Part shown: one piece after another, positions 1 to 8,430 of the stretch
Layout: each line of letters starts with the position of its first letter
How positions within the stretch are numbered: position 1 is the stretch's first letter
Assembly (NCBI GenBank): GCA_016702605.1
Contig: JADJDQ010000021.1
Coordinates: 1,302,001 to 1,366,000, forward strand
Direction of reading: 5' to 3'
DNA from: Candidatus Intricatilinea gracilis
Lineage (GTDB): Bacteria > Pseudomonadota > Gammaproteobacteria > Burkholderiales > Burkholderiaceae_C
DNA length: 64,000 bases
Translations under genes and position numbers: made by a program
The notes under the pieces: generated by a model
What the model saw: the letters and a program-made list of their open reading frames with translations, nothing else
Databases searched by the model: none
What the model was told of the DNA's origin: nothing

Positions 1-1
1 T

Positions 2-985
2 GTGAACGCCGAGCTGCGCGCCCGCACCGTGCGCAACCACAGCGCCACCCACCTGATGCACAAGGCGCTGCGCGAGACGCTGGGCGCCCATGTGCAGCAA
101 AAGGGCTCGCTGGTGAACGCCGATCGCACACGTTTCGACTTTGCCCACAACGCGCCCATGACGGACGCGCAGATTCGCCATGTGGAGGCCATCGTCAACG
201 CCGAGATCCTGGCCAACGCCGCAGCCAGCGCACAAGTCATGGCGCTGGACGACGCCCAGAAGAGCGGCGCGATCATGCTGTTCGGCGAGAAATACGGCGA
301 GACGGTGCGTGTGATCGGCATCGGCAGCAGCAAGGAGCTGTGCGGCGGCACACACGTGAGCCGCACCGGTGACATCGGTCTGTTCAAGATCGTGGCCGAG
401 ACAGGTGTGGCCGCGGGCATCCGCCGCGTCGAGGCGGTGACCGGCGACAACGCGCTGGCCTATCTGCAAAGCCTGGAAGCCACGGTGAACGGCCTGGCCG
501 GATCACTCAAGGCGACCGTGGGTGAGCTGCCGTCACGCATCGGTGGGCTGCAGGAGCATCTGCGCGCGCTCGAAAAGGAACTGGCGGCCGTCAAAGGCAA
601 GCTGGCCTCGTCGCAGGGCGACGGGCTGGTGGCACAGGCGGTGGACGTGAACGGCATCAAGGTGCTGGCCGCACGGCTCGAAGGTGCCGACGCGGCCACG
701 CTGCGCACGACCATGGACCAGCTCAAGAACAAGCTCAAGACGGCGGCCATCGTGCTGGCGGCGGTGGACGGAACCAAGGTTCAGCTGGCCGCTGGGGTGA
801 CGGCTGATGTCCTGACCAACGCAGGCGCCAAGGTCAAGGCCGGCGACCTGGTGAACTTTGTCGCCCAGCAGGTGGGCGGCAAGGGTGGCGGCAAACCCGA
901 CCTGGCCATGGCTGGGGGCACCGACGCGAGCAAGCTGGTCGCTGCGTTGGCCAGTGTGCGCGGCTGGGTGGCCGAGCGGGTCTGA
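2..985 (+). CDS. alaS: Alanyl-tRNA synthetase, C-terminal part (5' truncated by window edge)
   Basis: This is the C-terminal ~327 residues of AlaRS, which charges tRNA-Ala and hydrolyses mischarged Ser/Gly. The reading frame is already open at the first base, so the aminoacylation domain lies outside the window; the GTG at the edge is not a real start. Visible parts are the editing-domain metal motif HSATHLMH near the beginning, the second motif CGGTH around residue 115, a coiled-coil-like stretch (about 165-200), and the DHHA1 tail with the Gly-rich VGGKGGGKPDLAMAGG near the end. The frame closes at TGA 983-985. A long inverted repeat downstream (1085-1092 with 1116-1123) has no T-run, so I do not call it a terminator. 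Identification is firm. Confidence 0.97.
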   Translation: MNAELRARTVRNHSATHLMHKALRETLGAHVQQKGSLVNADRTRFDFAHNAPMTDAQIRHVEAIVNAEILANAAASAQVMALDDAQKSGAIMLFGEKYGETVRVIGIGSSKELCGGTHVSRTGDIGLFKIVAETGVAAGIRRVEAVTGDNALAYLQSLEATVNGLAGSLKATVGELPSRIGGLQEHLRALEKELAAVKGKLASSQGDGLVAQAVDVNGIKVLAARLEGADAATLRTTMDQLKNKLKTAAIVLAAVDGTKVQLAAGVTADVLTNAGAKVKAGDLVNFVAQQVGGKGGGKPDLAMAGGTDASKLVAALASVRGWVAERV

Positions 986-1233
986 CGGTCAGCCAGCAGC
1001 GCCCCCGGGCCAACGGCACCCGTCGTGAGCGCCTGAGGGCTCGGATCCACCAGGGTGACCCGGCGTTGATTCGCGAGTCTTGCAATTTCGGCGCTCGGAG
1101 CGTGTGTAAGCCAGTGCCGAAATGCTCGCCCGGGCGGTGACCTGGCCGCAATCCCGCGTGGCCATAAGCCAACATGCAGGGGTTGTGGCCGCACCACTGC
1201 CGGCCACCCATATGCAGACTGGAGAACTGCTCG

Positions 1234-1875
1234 ATGTCAGAAGACCTGATCACCGGTGTGGCCCCGTTGGGCGAGGTTGGCCCCGTCGCCGATCTGCCGT
1301 TTGCGCCCGTGCAGCTGCATGTGCGTCGCGCCCGGGTGGGTGATGCGGCCGATCTGGCGCGTATCGTTGGCCATGCGGATGTGTTTCCGCACACCCTGCA
1401 GATGCCTTATGCAGACGAAGAGATCTGGCGCACTCGCCTGACCGACATGCTCGAGCCGGGCAAACCCGACCTGATGCTGGTCGGCGAGATCAGCCTCAAC
1501 GGTGGACCGGCCCATGTCCAGGGCATGGCGGGCTTGCATCAGGCCGGGCCACAGCTCAGGCGCCGGCACGTGATGAGCCTGGGCATCTGTGTTCACCCGG
1601 ACGGACAGGGTCAGGGCCTGGGCTGGGCGCTGATGGCCGCCTTGCTCGACTATGCCGATCGATGGGCCCAGGTGCTGCGCATCGAACTCCATGTGTACGC
1701 CGACAACGAACGGGCGATCAGGCTCTACGAGAGCCTGGGCTTCGAGACCGAAGGTCGGCTGCGGGGTGACTCGTTGCGCGACGGCGAATACGTCGACACC
1801 TTGTGTATGGCGCGCTGGCATCCGTCGCCGCCGCGGCTGCCTGCGACTCGGCCTGCTTCGTCGAATCAACTTTAG
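1234..1875 (+). CDS. GNAT-family N-acetyltransferase
   Basis: A 213-residue acetyl-CoA-dependent N-acyltransferase; the substrate cannot be told from sequence. The start at 1234 is chosen because GGAGA lies 9 nt upstream; an in-frame ATG at 1174 lacks such a site. The fold is visible as an RRARVGDAADLARI beta1-alpha1 segment, the acetyl-CoA loop GICVHPDGQGQGLG (about residue 120-135), then ALMAALLDYAD and the C-terminal ELHVYADNERAIRLYESLGF typical of RimI/PhnO/SpeG-like enzymes. The gene stands alone between alaS and a minus-strand group, so context gives no role. Confidence 0.9.
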   Translation: MSEDLITGVAPLGEVGPVADLPFAPVQLHVRRARVGDAADLARIVGHADVFPHTLQMPYADEEIWRTRLTDMLEPGKPDLMLVGEISLNGGPAHVQGMAGLHQAGPQLRRRHVMSLGICVHPDGQGQGLGWALMAALLDYADRWAQVLRIELHVYADNERAIRLYESLGFETEGRLRGDSLRDGEYVDTLCMARWHPSPPRLPATRPASSNQL

Positions 1876-1907
1876 ATACTTGACCTAACGCCTTGATCTG
1901 AAAGGAT

Positions 1908-3131
1908 TCAAGTTGGGCGTGGCAGCAACGAGTCGACCCAGGCCTGCGCGTCGGCTCGACTGCCGCCGTGCTGAAAACGCAGGCAGTTGCCGTCCATCGC
2001 GTGCAGGCGGACGAACGGCTTTCCGTCGGACCCGTTACACACCGTCGCATGGCGCACTGCCGCGCCGCGCAGGTGCACCTTGCAATCACGCAGGCTTTGC
2101 GGCACGGCGGCATGGGCACTGGCCTTGTGCAGCGGTGTGGCCTGGCAGGCAAGAATGACGGCCTCACTCTCCATCGCAAACTGCATGGCGGGTGCATCGT
2201 CGAGCGTCAGGTTGATCAGGCGACACATCTCGGCCAGTGCCTCGGGCGCGTGAACCTGACGTTCGATGGTGCACCAGCCTGGGCGGGTCAGCCTGCTGCC
2301 GATGACCTGCGAGTTCGGCGACGATCCCTGGCCCGGACCTGACGCATATGCAAGCAGGTGCTGCATGGCGATCGAGTGGGAAATGGCGCAGGCCGAGTTG
2401 TTCGTCAGATGCAACCGGGCGACCACCTCGCCGTGGTCGTCAAAGCCATGAATGCCACACGCGCCTGCGCCGTACACCAGAAAACACTCGGCAAACGCAT
2501 GGCCGGCCAGCAACAACTGGCGGTCGGCTTCGAGCAGCACCACCTGCCCGCCATCGTGGCGCACTTGCCGGGGTGACAGACCCAGGTAGGCAAATCCCAG
2601 CGGGTGGTGGCCCTCGACTAGAATCCGCCCCCACTGCGCCGCCGGTGCCAGCAAGGCCGCCAGATCGTTGCGCAGGATGTGTACCCCATGACCTTCGAGT
2701 GCCCGAAGCAGTTCGGGCTCCTTGACGCGAAGGCTCGCTGCTGCACGTGCATGGCCGTGCGGGACGGGATGCGTGGCAAACCAGTTCGCCCAGGCCGACC
2801 GCAGCGTTTGCGGATCCACCCGGCTCACATGACCGGAACCTGCGTGACGAGCCTCTTGCTGATGCCGCCGAGGGGCAGCAGGTGGCGTCGCCAGGCGCAT
2901 GGCTCGCTCGGCCAGCTTGAAGAAATCGACGTCGTCCGGCAGATCACTGTCGGCATACGGCATGAAGCCGGAATCGTTCCGCGAGTCGTCGCGCGCCGGT
3001 GCCTTCCCGTTGTCTCGGACCGATGTCGAAACCAGTCCCGAGGACTCGAATGGACCGACCGGCTCATCGAGGGGGTTGCCGGACCAGGAAACCTGGCCAC
3101 GTGTCTTGGATTGAAGTTGCATGTTGCGCAA
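1908..3131 (-). CDS. Divergent HemS/ChuS-like protein (paralogue 1)
   Basis: A 407-residue soluble protein of unassigned function. The first ~110 residues look unstructured. After that I see the pattern of hemin-degrading HemS/HmuS/ChuS proteins: a helix followed by RVKEPELLRALEG, a beta-rich half ending in IHGFDDHGEVVARLHL (compare 'FFD..GdAv.KvY' of ChuS), and a second half containing CQATPLHK and VRLHAMDGNCLRFQ. The C-terminal stretch parallels the neighbouring gene at 3387-4355, so the two look like divergent paralogues. The classical heme-binding His context (TDVHQFF in ChuS) is not seen. The start is uncertain; ATGs at 3131 and 3122 are in frame. Heme binding or transfer is possible but only inferred from fold resemblance. 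Confidence 0.55.
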   Translation of the reverse strand: MRNMQLQSKTRGQVSWSGNPLDEPVGPFESSGLVSTSVRDNGKAPARDDSRNDSGFMPYADSDLPDDVDFFKLAERAMRLATPPAAPRRHQQEARHAGSGHVSRVDPQTLRSAWANWFATHPVPHGHARAAASLRVKEPELLRALEGHGVHILRNDLAALLAPAAQWGRILVEGHHPLGFAYLGLSPRQVRHDGGQVVLLEADRQLLLAGHAFAECFLVYGAGACGIHGFDDHGEVVARLHLTNNSACAISHSIAMQHLLAYASGPGQGSSPNSQVIGSRLTRPGWCTIERQVHAPEALAEMCRLINLTLDDAPAMQFAMESEAVILACQATPLHKASAHAAVPQSLRDCKVHLRGAAVRHATVCNGSDGKPFVRLHAMDGNCLRFQHGGSRADAQAWVDSLLPRPT

Positions 3132-3292
3132 GCACCGGAAGGTTCAGCCATCGAACGGGCATGAACGAGACGTTGCGCAACAGGCCTCGGGGCAAATTGA
3201 CTGGGCTGGCAGTCGAGCAGCAGGGCAGGTCAGTGCGCTGCAGCATTTTTGTTTGCCGCATTCGTTGCGGCGTTAAGCCAAGACAAGCTGGA

Positions 3293-3321
3293 TGAATATC
3301 CAGCCAAACGCGGAATATTCA
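3293..3321. promoter_or_regulatory. Inverted repeat, candidate operator
   Basis: TGAATATCC (3293-3301) faces GGAATATTCA (3312-3321) across a ~10-nt spacer, an A/T-rich dyad in a GC-rich genome. It lies between the two HemS-like genes, about 160-190 nt upstream of the start at 3131. There is no T-run, so a terminator is unlikely. It does not match a Fur box well; the regulator is unknown. Confidence 0.35.
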
Positions 3322-3386
3322 CACGTTTGAATAGGGGGGTCTGTGGTGTGCTGCCGACAGCCCGGCGACGGCTCCTTGCCCTGAGT

Positions 3387-4355
3387 TCAGCCCTTGGTCG
3401 GATTGATGGCCACGTCGACCCAAGCCCGCGCCGCCGCCGCGTTCAGCTGTGGCCACAGGGTCACGCTGCCACCTTCGGTGTCGTGAAAGCGCAGGTAAGG
3501 CACTTGCTCGGGCGACAGGCACACAAACGCATGGTTGGCGGTGGTGGCGCGGGCGCTGAACAGGCAATCGATCTGAGGTTCCGGATCAGGGGGTGACGGC
3601 TGCAGGCTGCCCAGTACCGGCCCGGTGTACGACAACGCGACCGCCTTGCCTTCGACCAGCAGTCGCATCTGGGCAACGGCCGTGCAACTGGCCGCGGCAG
3701 CCACCATGGCGCGTCGAGCGCTGTCCATGCGGTTCAGGGTCGAGACGATCGAACACCAGCCCGGAAAGCCCTTGACCGCATCGACGCCGATGCTGCCGGC
3801 GCGCCACGAATGGCCCGACTCGACATTGGCGTGAGCCATCAGATGAGGCAGCGCCTCATGCACTCCGGCATCACCGAGAAAGTGCAGGCGCATCAAGGCC
3901 TCGCCAGCCGGGTCGTACACGTGCAGGCTGTGGCCCTGGCGTGCACTGGTCCGGTCCTCGTACAGGAAGCCATGGTTGGCGGCATGCACCGAGATCAGCA
4001 CCTGGCCCTGATCACCACGCAGGCTGAGGGTATCGCCGGTGAGTTTGACGCTGCGCACCTCGCAGCACATGGTGGCCGAGCCCAGGCGATTGCGCACCGT
4101 GATGGCGACGCGGCCCCAGCCTGGCAGCGGGGCCAGCCATTCGTCGAGCCGGCCGCGCAGCCGGGTGGTGTCGTCGCCGTTGCGCACGGCCATCAGCCCG
4201 GCCTCGGGGATACGCAGGGCGGCGGCGGCCGCCTCGGGATGGCGCAGATGCGGTTGTTTGTCGACCAGCGTCTCCCAGGCTGCGACCCACAAGTGGTTGG
4301 CCTCGTTGCGTGAGCCACGCAGGAGTCGCGGAGCGTCGGTCGGCTTCGTGTTCAT
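3387..4355 (-). CDS. Divergent HemS/ChuS-like protein (paralogue 2)
   Basis: A 322-residue protein, close to the ~340-residue length of ChuS/HemS. Segment order matches that family: an N-terminal helix with AAAALRIPEAGLMAV (compare 'LMNIREAELAFA'), GRLDEWLAPLPGWGRV, TVRNRLGSATMCCEV (compare 'CRNEYAVHEQV'), and SLHVYDPAGEALMRLHF (compare 'SIQFFDHQGDALLKVY'). The second half has VEGKAVALSYTGPVLGSL (compare 'VGNRGCVQIFTGVVEKV') and PYLRFHDTEGGSV. The heme-ligand His of ChuS has no obvious counterpart, so enzymatic heme degradation is doubtful. Its ATG overlaps the stop of the upstream copper-chaperone gene by 3 nt, indicating translational coupling and suggesting a metal or metallocofactor role. 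Confidence 0.6.
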   Translation of the reverse strand: MNTKPTDAPRLLRGSRNEANHLWVAAWETLVDKQPHLRHPEAAAAALRIPEAGLMAVRNGDDTTRLRGRLDEWLAPLPGWGRVAITVRNRLGSATMCCEVRSVKLTGDTLSLRGDQGQVLISVHAANHGFLYEDRTSARQGHSLHVYDPAGEALMRLHFLGDAGVHEALPHLMAHANVESGHSWRAGSIGVDAVKGFPGWCSIVSTLNRMDSARRAMVAAAASCTAVAQMRLLVEGKAVALSYTGPVLGSLQPSPPDPEPQIDCLFSARATTANHAFVCLSPEQVPYLRFHDTEGGSVTLWPQLNAAAARAWVDVAINPTKG

Positions 4356-4885
4356 GGGAGTCCCGGAGTGCTCGGTCTGGTGGCTTGTTTATGTTGCCCC
4401 GCGTGGCCATGTATTGAACCTGCGGTGGAACTTGCAGCTGCTGGTCGCCCGGAGATGCTGCGCACCTCGGCGTTGACAGCGATCTGGCTGCGCATCTTGT
4501 CCTTGTCCTCGACGACCAGGGTCAGGCCGACATGATCACCCGCGGCAAGCGGCTTGACCAGATCGACCAGCATCACGTGATACCCCCCCGGCCTGAGCTC
4601 GACAGCCTTGCCCGGATGGAGTTCGAGTGCCGACACGGCCTGCATCTTCATCACGTTGTTTTCGATCAGCATCTGATGGAGTTCGACGATCTTGGCTGCC
4701 GGGGACCGCACCTCGACGACACGCACCGGCTCGGTCGATGTCAATCGCATGAAGGCGCCGGTCGCTCGCTGTTGCACCACGGTGGCCCGGACCCAGGCAT
4801 CCTTCACCTCAACGCCGGCCTCGACCAGCGGCGACACACACACGACAGCCAGACAGGCGACCAGTTTGCTTGACAAATATTTCAT
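4352..4885 (-). CDS. PCu(A)C-type periplasmic copper chaperone
   Basis: A 177-residue exported protein. The ATG at 4885 begins MKYLSSKLVACLAVVCVSPLVEA, a good Sec signal peptide; longer in-frame ORFs upstream lack one. The mature domain carries the PCuAC copper site: ELHQM (about residue 76), the following Met in VMKM, and YHVML (about 110), which fits the H(M)X10MX21HXM pattern that binds Cu(I) for delivery to cytochrome oxidase CuA/CuB centres. A C-terminal His-containing tail (SIHGHAGQHK) may add metal affinity. The stop overlaps the ATG of the downstream HemS-like gene, so the two are probably co-translated. Confidence 0.88.
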   Translation of the reverse strand: MKYLSSKLVACLAVVCVSPLVEAGVEVKDAWVRATVVQQRATGAFMRLTSTEPVRVVEVRSPAAKIVELHQMLIENNVMKMQAVSALELHPGKAVELRPGGYHVMLVDLVKPLAAGDHVGLTLVVEDKDKMRSQIAVNAEVRSISGRPAAASSTAGSIHGHAGQHKQATRPSTPGLP

Positions 4886-5033
4886 AAACTTAAGTGACAA
4901 GTGAGGGATAGACACAAAACACCGACGGTGTGGTCTCCCCGGCTTGTCACTCATGGCTCGGCATGGGCCGTCACGACGCGTGGTCGACAGCGGCAGGACG
5001 CAGGCAAGGTCGTGGCGCGAAACCGGATCCAGA

Positions 5034-5063
5034 AAAAAGAAAGCCCGGCGAGAGCCGGGCTTG
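5034..5063 (-). terminator. Rho-independent terminator of the phasin gene
   Basis: Read on the minus strand, AAGCCCGGC, a short TCTC loop and GCCGGGCTT form a strong GC-rich stem followed by TCTTTTTT. It lies about 105-135 nt beyond the end of the phasin ORF and upstream of the copper-chaperone gene, insulating the two. Confidence 0.85.
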
Positions 5064-5167
5064 AAGGTACCTTGAAACCGTGTTTCGACGGGTACCGAGG
5101 AGACAACCGTTACAGGGCGCCAAGATAGCACCCTGCGCAACACTAGATCCGCGTCAATTTGGAAAGT

Positions 5168-5803
5168 TCAAATATTCGAGCAGAACTTGTGAGCACTGCT
5201 GGGCGGAGCCGATGTCGAACGGTGATGTCGGGTCTTACTGAGCTGCGCGACGGGTGGCCTTCGGGCAGCTTGCACAGCGGCCTTGGCAGCCGTCGTGGCT
5301 TGAGCGCTCAGGGTCTGGAAGTTGGCTTCGGCGACGCTGGCGGCTTGCTTGGCAGCCTTCTGAGCGCTTTCGAGGGCATTGTTGGCGGCGGTCATGGCCG
5401 ACTTCACCAGGGCCACGGCGTTTTCGCTGCCGGCCGGGGCGTTCTTGGCGGCGGTTTCGACCAGCGCCATCACCTTTTGCTGGGTGCCGCTCATCTGGGC
5501 TTCGACCATCTTGGCGAACTCGGCCTGGGCGGTCGACGTGATGTCGTACACCTGACGGCCATAAGCCGTTGCCTTGTCGGCGGCGGGCTGGAACAGACTG
5601 GCTTGCAGCGCGAAGAATTCCTGAGCGTCCTTGGCGCCGAGCAGGGCCTTGGTCGTCTCGGCACCGTCTTCCAGGCTGGCACGGGCGGTGTTCAGGTTCA
5701 GTTCGACGAGTTTCTCGACGCCTTCGAACGACTTGGCGGTCAGTGCCAGCATCGATTCGACGACTTCTTTGCTGGACGCGGCGATGTTTTCGGGGGTGAT
5801 CAT
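5168..5803 (-). CDS. phaP: Phasin (PHA granule-associated protein), 3' end frameshifted
   Basis: Phasins coat polyhydroxyalkanoate granules. The start at 5803 gives MITPENIAASSKEVVESMLAL; the helical, Ala-rich body includes SFEGVEKLVELNLNTARASL, LLGAKDAQEFFALQASLFQP and ADKATAYGRQVYDITSTAQAEFAK, all typical of the phasin_2 family. At about 5255-5262 the frame appears to slip: an alternative frame would end KATRRAAQ followed by TAA at 5235-5237, a normal phasin tail, whereas the written frame runs on with an odd Ser/His/Pro-rich end to 5168. I infer a one-base deletion, and the true stop is probably 5235. Two TGC-rich palindromes precede the gene and a terminator follows it. Confidence 0.93.
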   Translation of the reverse strand: MITPENIAASSKEVVESMLALTAKSFEGVEKLVELNLNTARASLEDGAETTKALLGAKDAQEFFALQASLFQPAADKATAYGRQVYDITSTAQAEFAKMVEAQMSGTQQKVMALVETAAKNAPAGSENAVALVKSAMTAANNALESAQKAAKQAASVAEANFQTLSAQATTAAKAAVQAARRPPVAQLSKTRHHRSTSAPPSSAHKFCSNI

Positions 5804-5830
5804 GGGGTGGCTCCTAGAAGGGTAATGGGT

Positions 5831-5845
5831 TGCTGCAGTGCAGCA
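5831..5845. promoter_or_regulatory. PhaR-like operator, promoter-proximal
   Basis: TGCTGCA-G-TGCAGCA is a perfect 7-bp-arm dyad about 28 nt upstream of the phasin ATG. TGC/GCA-rich dyads upstream of phasin genes are known targets of the PHA-responsive repressor PhaR; assignment here is by resemblance. Confidence 0.6.
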
Positions 5846-5888
5846 TGGGCGCAAGTATTAAGCAGCGAGCCTGTGATTGCAAGAGAAA

Positions 5889-5903
5889 TGCTGCAATGCA
5901 ACA
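5889..5903. promoter_or_regulatory. PhaR-like operator, distal copy
   Basis: TGCTGCA-A-TGCAACA repeats the dyad at 5831-5845 with one arm mismatch, 58 nt farther from the phasin start. Two spaced copies fit cooperative repression of the phasin promoter by PhaR. Confidence 0.55.
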
Positions 5904-5995
5904 AAATTTAGTGGCAAAGCTCTAAACCACCCACCGAGTCATCACCTGGTCACAGGCGCGCCAGGAACAGCAGGACAGGCTCGGCCACTCGCACA

Positions 5996-6973
5996 ATGGC
6001 CCGCATGCAGGCCTTCTACAACGACGTCTTCTCTCTCAGCCTGCCAGCCGGGCATCGGTTTCCGATGGGTAAATATCAGCTGCTGCGCGAGGTGCTCAGC
6101 ACGCGTCCCTGGCCGCAGCCCGGACTGCGGCTGCAGGTGAGTGACGCCGCCAGCGCCGGCGAACTCGCCCTGGCGCACGAGCCCGACTACATCGCTGCGG
6201 TGTTCGACGGCACCCTCAGCCCCGCACAGATCCGCGAGATCGGCTTTCCCTGGACGCCGTCGATGGTCGAACGGGCGCGCCGATCGGTGGGGGCCACCAT
6301 TGCAGCAGCCCGCGCCGCACTTGCCGAAGGCATAGCCGGCAGCCTGGGCGGCGGCACCCATCACGCCAGCGCCGACCGCGGCGGCGGCTACTGCGTCTTC
6401 AACGATCTGGCGGTGGCGGCGCGGTTGATGCAGGCCGAATGGCATCGGCACCATGTGCGCCAATTGCTGCGTGTGGCGGTGATCGACCTCGATGTGCACC
6501 AGGGCAATGGCACGGCAGCCATCTTCCAGGGCGACGACACCGTGTTCACCTTGTCGATGCATGGCGCGCGCAACTTTCCGTTTCGCAAGGTCGCGGGTGA
6601 CCTCGACGTCGAACTGCCCGACGACTGTGGCGACGACGACTACCTCGCCGCGCTCGACAAGGCCTTGGCCGAACTCTGGCGACGCCACGGCGACGCGCCG
6701 CCGGGCCTGGTGTTCTATCAGGCGGGTGTGGATGTGCATGTGGGCGACCGGCTCGGCCGTCTGGCGCTCAGCGCCGAAGGTATTGCAGAACGCGACCGCC
6801 GCGTCATGCGTCAGGTGAGTGAGCGCGGTATTGCGCTCGTGCTGACCATGGGAGGCGGTTACGGTGCCGACATCCGCACCACGGTCGCCCTGCAGACCAG
6901 CACCTGGGACATTGCCCATGCCACCTGGATGCAGCGGCAGGCACACTCCAGGCACTCCGGGCAGCCAGCGTGA
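5996..6973 (+). CDS. Histone-deacetylase superfamily protein (AcuC/amidohydrolase type)
   Basis: A 325-residue zinc-dependent deacetylase of the arginase/HDAC fold; bacterial members deacetylate acetyl-CoA synthetase, acetylpolyamines or small amides. Visible landmarks are GGGTHHASADRGGGYCVFND (about residue 120-140, with the catalytic HH pair), VIDLDVHQGNGT (about 162-173, Asp and His zinc ligands), SMHGARNFPF, GVDVHVGD (about 243, second Asp ligand), and the C-terminal MGGGYG. Length fits the family. An ATG 9 nt downstream (6005) is equally possible. The next gene starts only 13 nt later, so the two are likely cotranscribed. Confidence 0.92.
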   Translation: MARMQAFYNDVFSLSLPAGHRFPMGKYQLLREVLSTRPWPQPGLRLQVSDAASAGELALAHEPDYIAAVFDGTLSPAQIREIGFPWTPSMVERARRSVGATIAAARAALAEGIAGSLGGGTHHASADRGGGYCVFNDLAVAARLMQAEWHRHHVRQLLRVAVIDLDVHQGNGTAAIFQGDDTVFTLSMHGARNFPFRKVAGDLDVELPDDCGDDDYLAALDKALAELWRRHGDAPPGLVFYQAGVDVHVGDRLGRLALSAEGIAERDRRVMRQVSERGIALVLTMGGGYGADIRTTVALQTSTWDIAHATWMQRQAHSRHSGQPA

Positions 6974-6986
6974 ATAATGCGTCGCC

Positions 6987-7448
<462 letters not shown>

Positions 7449-7597
7449 TTTACCCACCAGCCCGGGCCTGCTGCTGTCGGCCGCATCGTCGATGCCTGGG
7501 ATTTGGCCATGTCGGATCGGGTTCAGCTCATCGGTCAGTCGGTCCTGGATCGGCAGTCTCGGCAAACTTGCCCCGGCAACGTCACATCGGGATGTCG

Positions 7598-7613
7598 ACG
7601 TCTGCACAGACGT
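7598..7613. promoter_or_regulatory. Perfect inverted repeat upstream of nitroreductase
   Basis: ACGTCTG-CA-CAGACGT is a perfect dyad 64-79 nt upstream of the ATG at 7677, inside the 228-nt gap after the thioesterase gene. It is a plausible binding site for an unidentified repressor or activator of the nitroreductase. Confidence 0.4.
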
Positions 7614-7676
7614 GCCTCCTGACCCGGCCTTCGTCGTCCACGACGCAACTTCCGCCCTCGGGCGAACCCACACCTC

Positions 7677-8381
7677 ATGAGCACCTCCGTCGACCCCAGC
7701 CAGCACACCATCGTCGATGCCGCGATCACCTCGCGCCGTTCCTTGCGCGCCTTCTTGCCCACACCGGTGCCACGGTCGACGATCGAGGAGATCCTGACCG
7801 TGGCGTCGCGTGCACCGTCGGGCACCAACACCCAGCCCTGGAAGGTGCACGTGTTGACGGGTGAGTCGCGCCAGGCTTTGTCCAACCGCATCGTCGCGGC
7901 CTACGACGACCCCGAACTGCTTGCCGAGCACCGCGAGGAATACGCCTACTACCCCGAGCAGTGGGTGTCGCCCTACATCGATCGGCGCCGCAAGGTGGGC
8001 TGGGATCTGTACAGCCTGCTGGGCATCGCCAAGACCGACAAGGCGCGCATGCACGACCAGCATGCCCGCAACTACCGCTTCTTCGACGCACCGGTCGGCC
8101 TGATCTTCACCATCGACCGCCTGATGTGCCAGGGCTCGTGGCTGGACTACGGCATGTTCCTGCAAAGCATCATGGTCGCCGCCCGTGGGCGTGGCCTGGA
8201 TACCTGCCCGCAGGCGGCCTTCACCCAGTTCCACCGTTTGATCGCCGAGCAGCTTGGGCTATCGGCTGGCGAGATGGTGGTGTGTGGCATGTCGCTGGGT
8301 GTTGCCGACCCGGGCGCGATCGAGAACCAACTCGTCACCGAGCGTGAGCCAGTGGCCGGTTTTACGCGCTTTCACGATTAG
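7677..8381 (+). CDS. Nitroreductase family FMN-dependent oxidoreductase
   Basis: A 234-residue flavoprotein of the NfsB/NfnB-like family, reducing nitro, quinone or related acceptors with NAD(P)H. The N-terminal RRSLRAFLPTPVP and SRAPSGTNTQPW segments are the usual FMN-phosphate and isoalloxazine contacts; the C-terminal GMSLGVADP-type loop is also normal. Length is typical. It precedes a hydroxyacid dehydrogenase by 49 nt and may share its transcript. The physiological substrate cannot be told. Confidence 0.92.
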   Translation: MSTSVDPSQHTIVDAAITSRRSLRAFLPTPVPRSTIEEILTVASRAPSGTNTQPWKVHVLTGESRQALSNRIVAAYDDPELLAEHREEYAYYPEQWVSPYIDRRRKVGWDLYSLLGIAKTDKARMHDQHARNYRFFDAPVGLIFTIDRLMCQGSWLDYGMFLQSIMVAARGRGLDTCPQAAFTQFHRLIAEQLGLSAGEMVVCGMSLGVADPGAIENQLVTEREPVAGFTRFHD

Positions 8382-8430
8382 CCGAAGCAACTCACCGCAT
8401 CACACCTCACCGACAACAAAGGAGACTTCC

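Noticed and set aside
1085..1123. ATTTCGGC/GCCGAAAT inverted repeat after alaS
   Set aside because: The loop is 23 nt and there is no T-run or nearby start codon; not enough for a terminator or operator call.
5034..5063. Terminator of the copper-chaperone gene
   Set aside because: The T-run follows the stem on the minus strand upstream of that gene, so it serves the phasin transcript.
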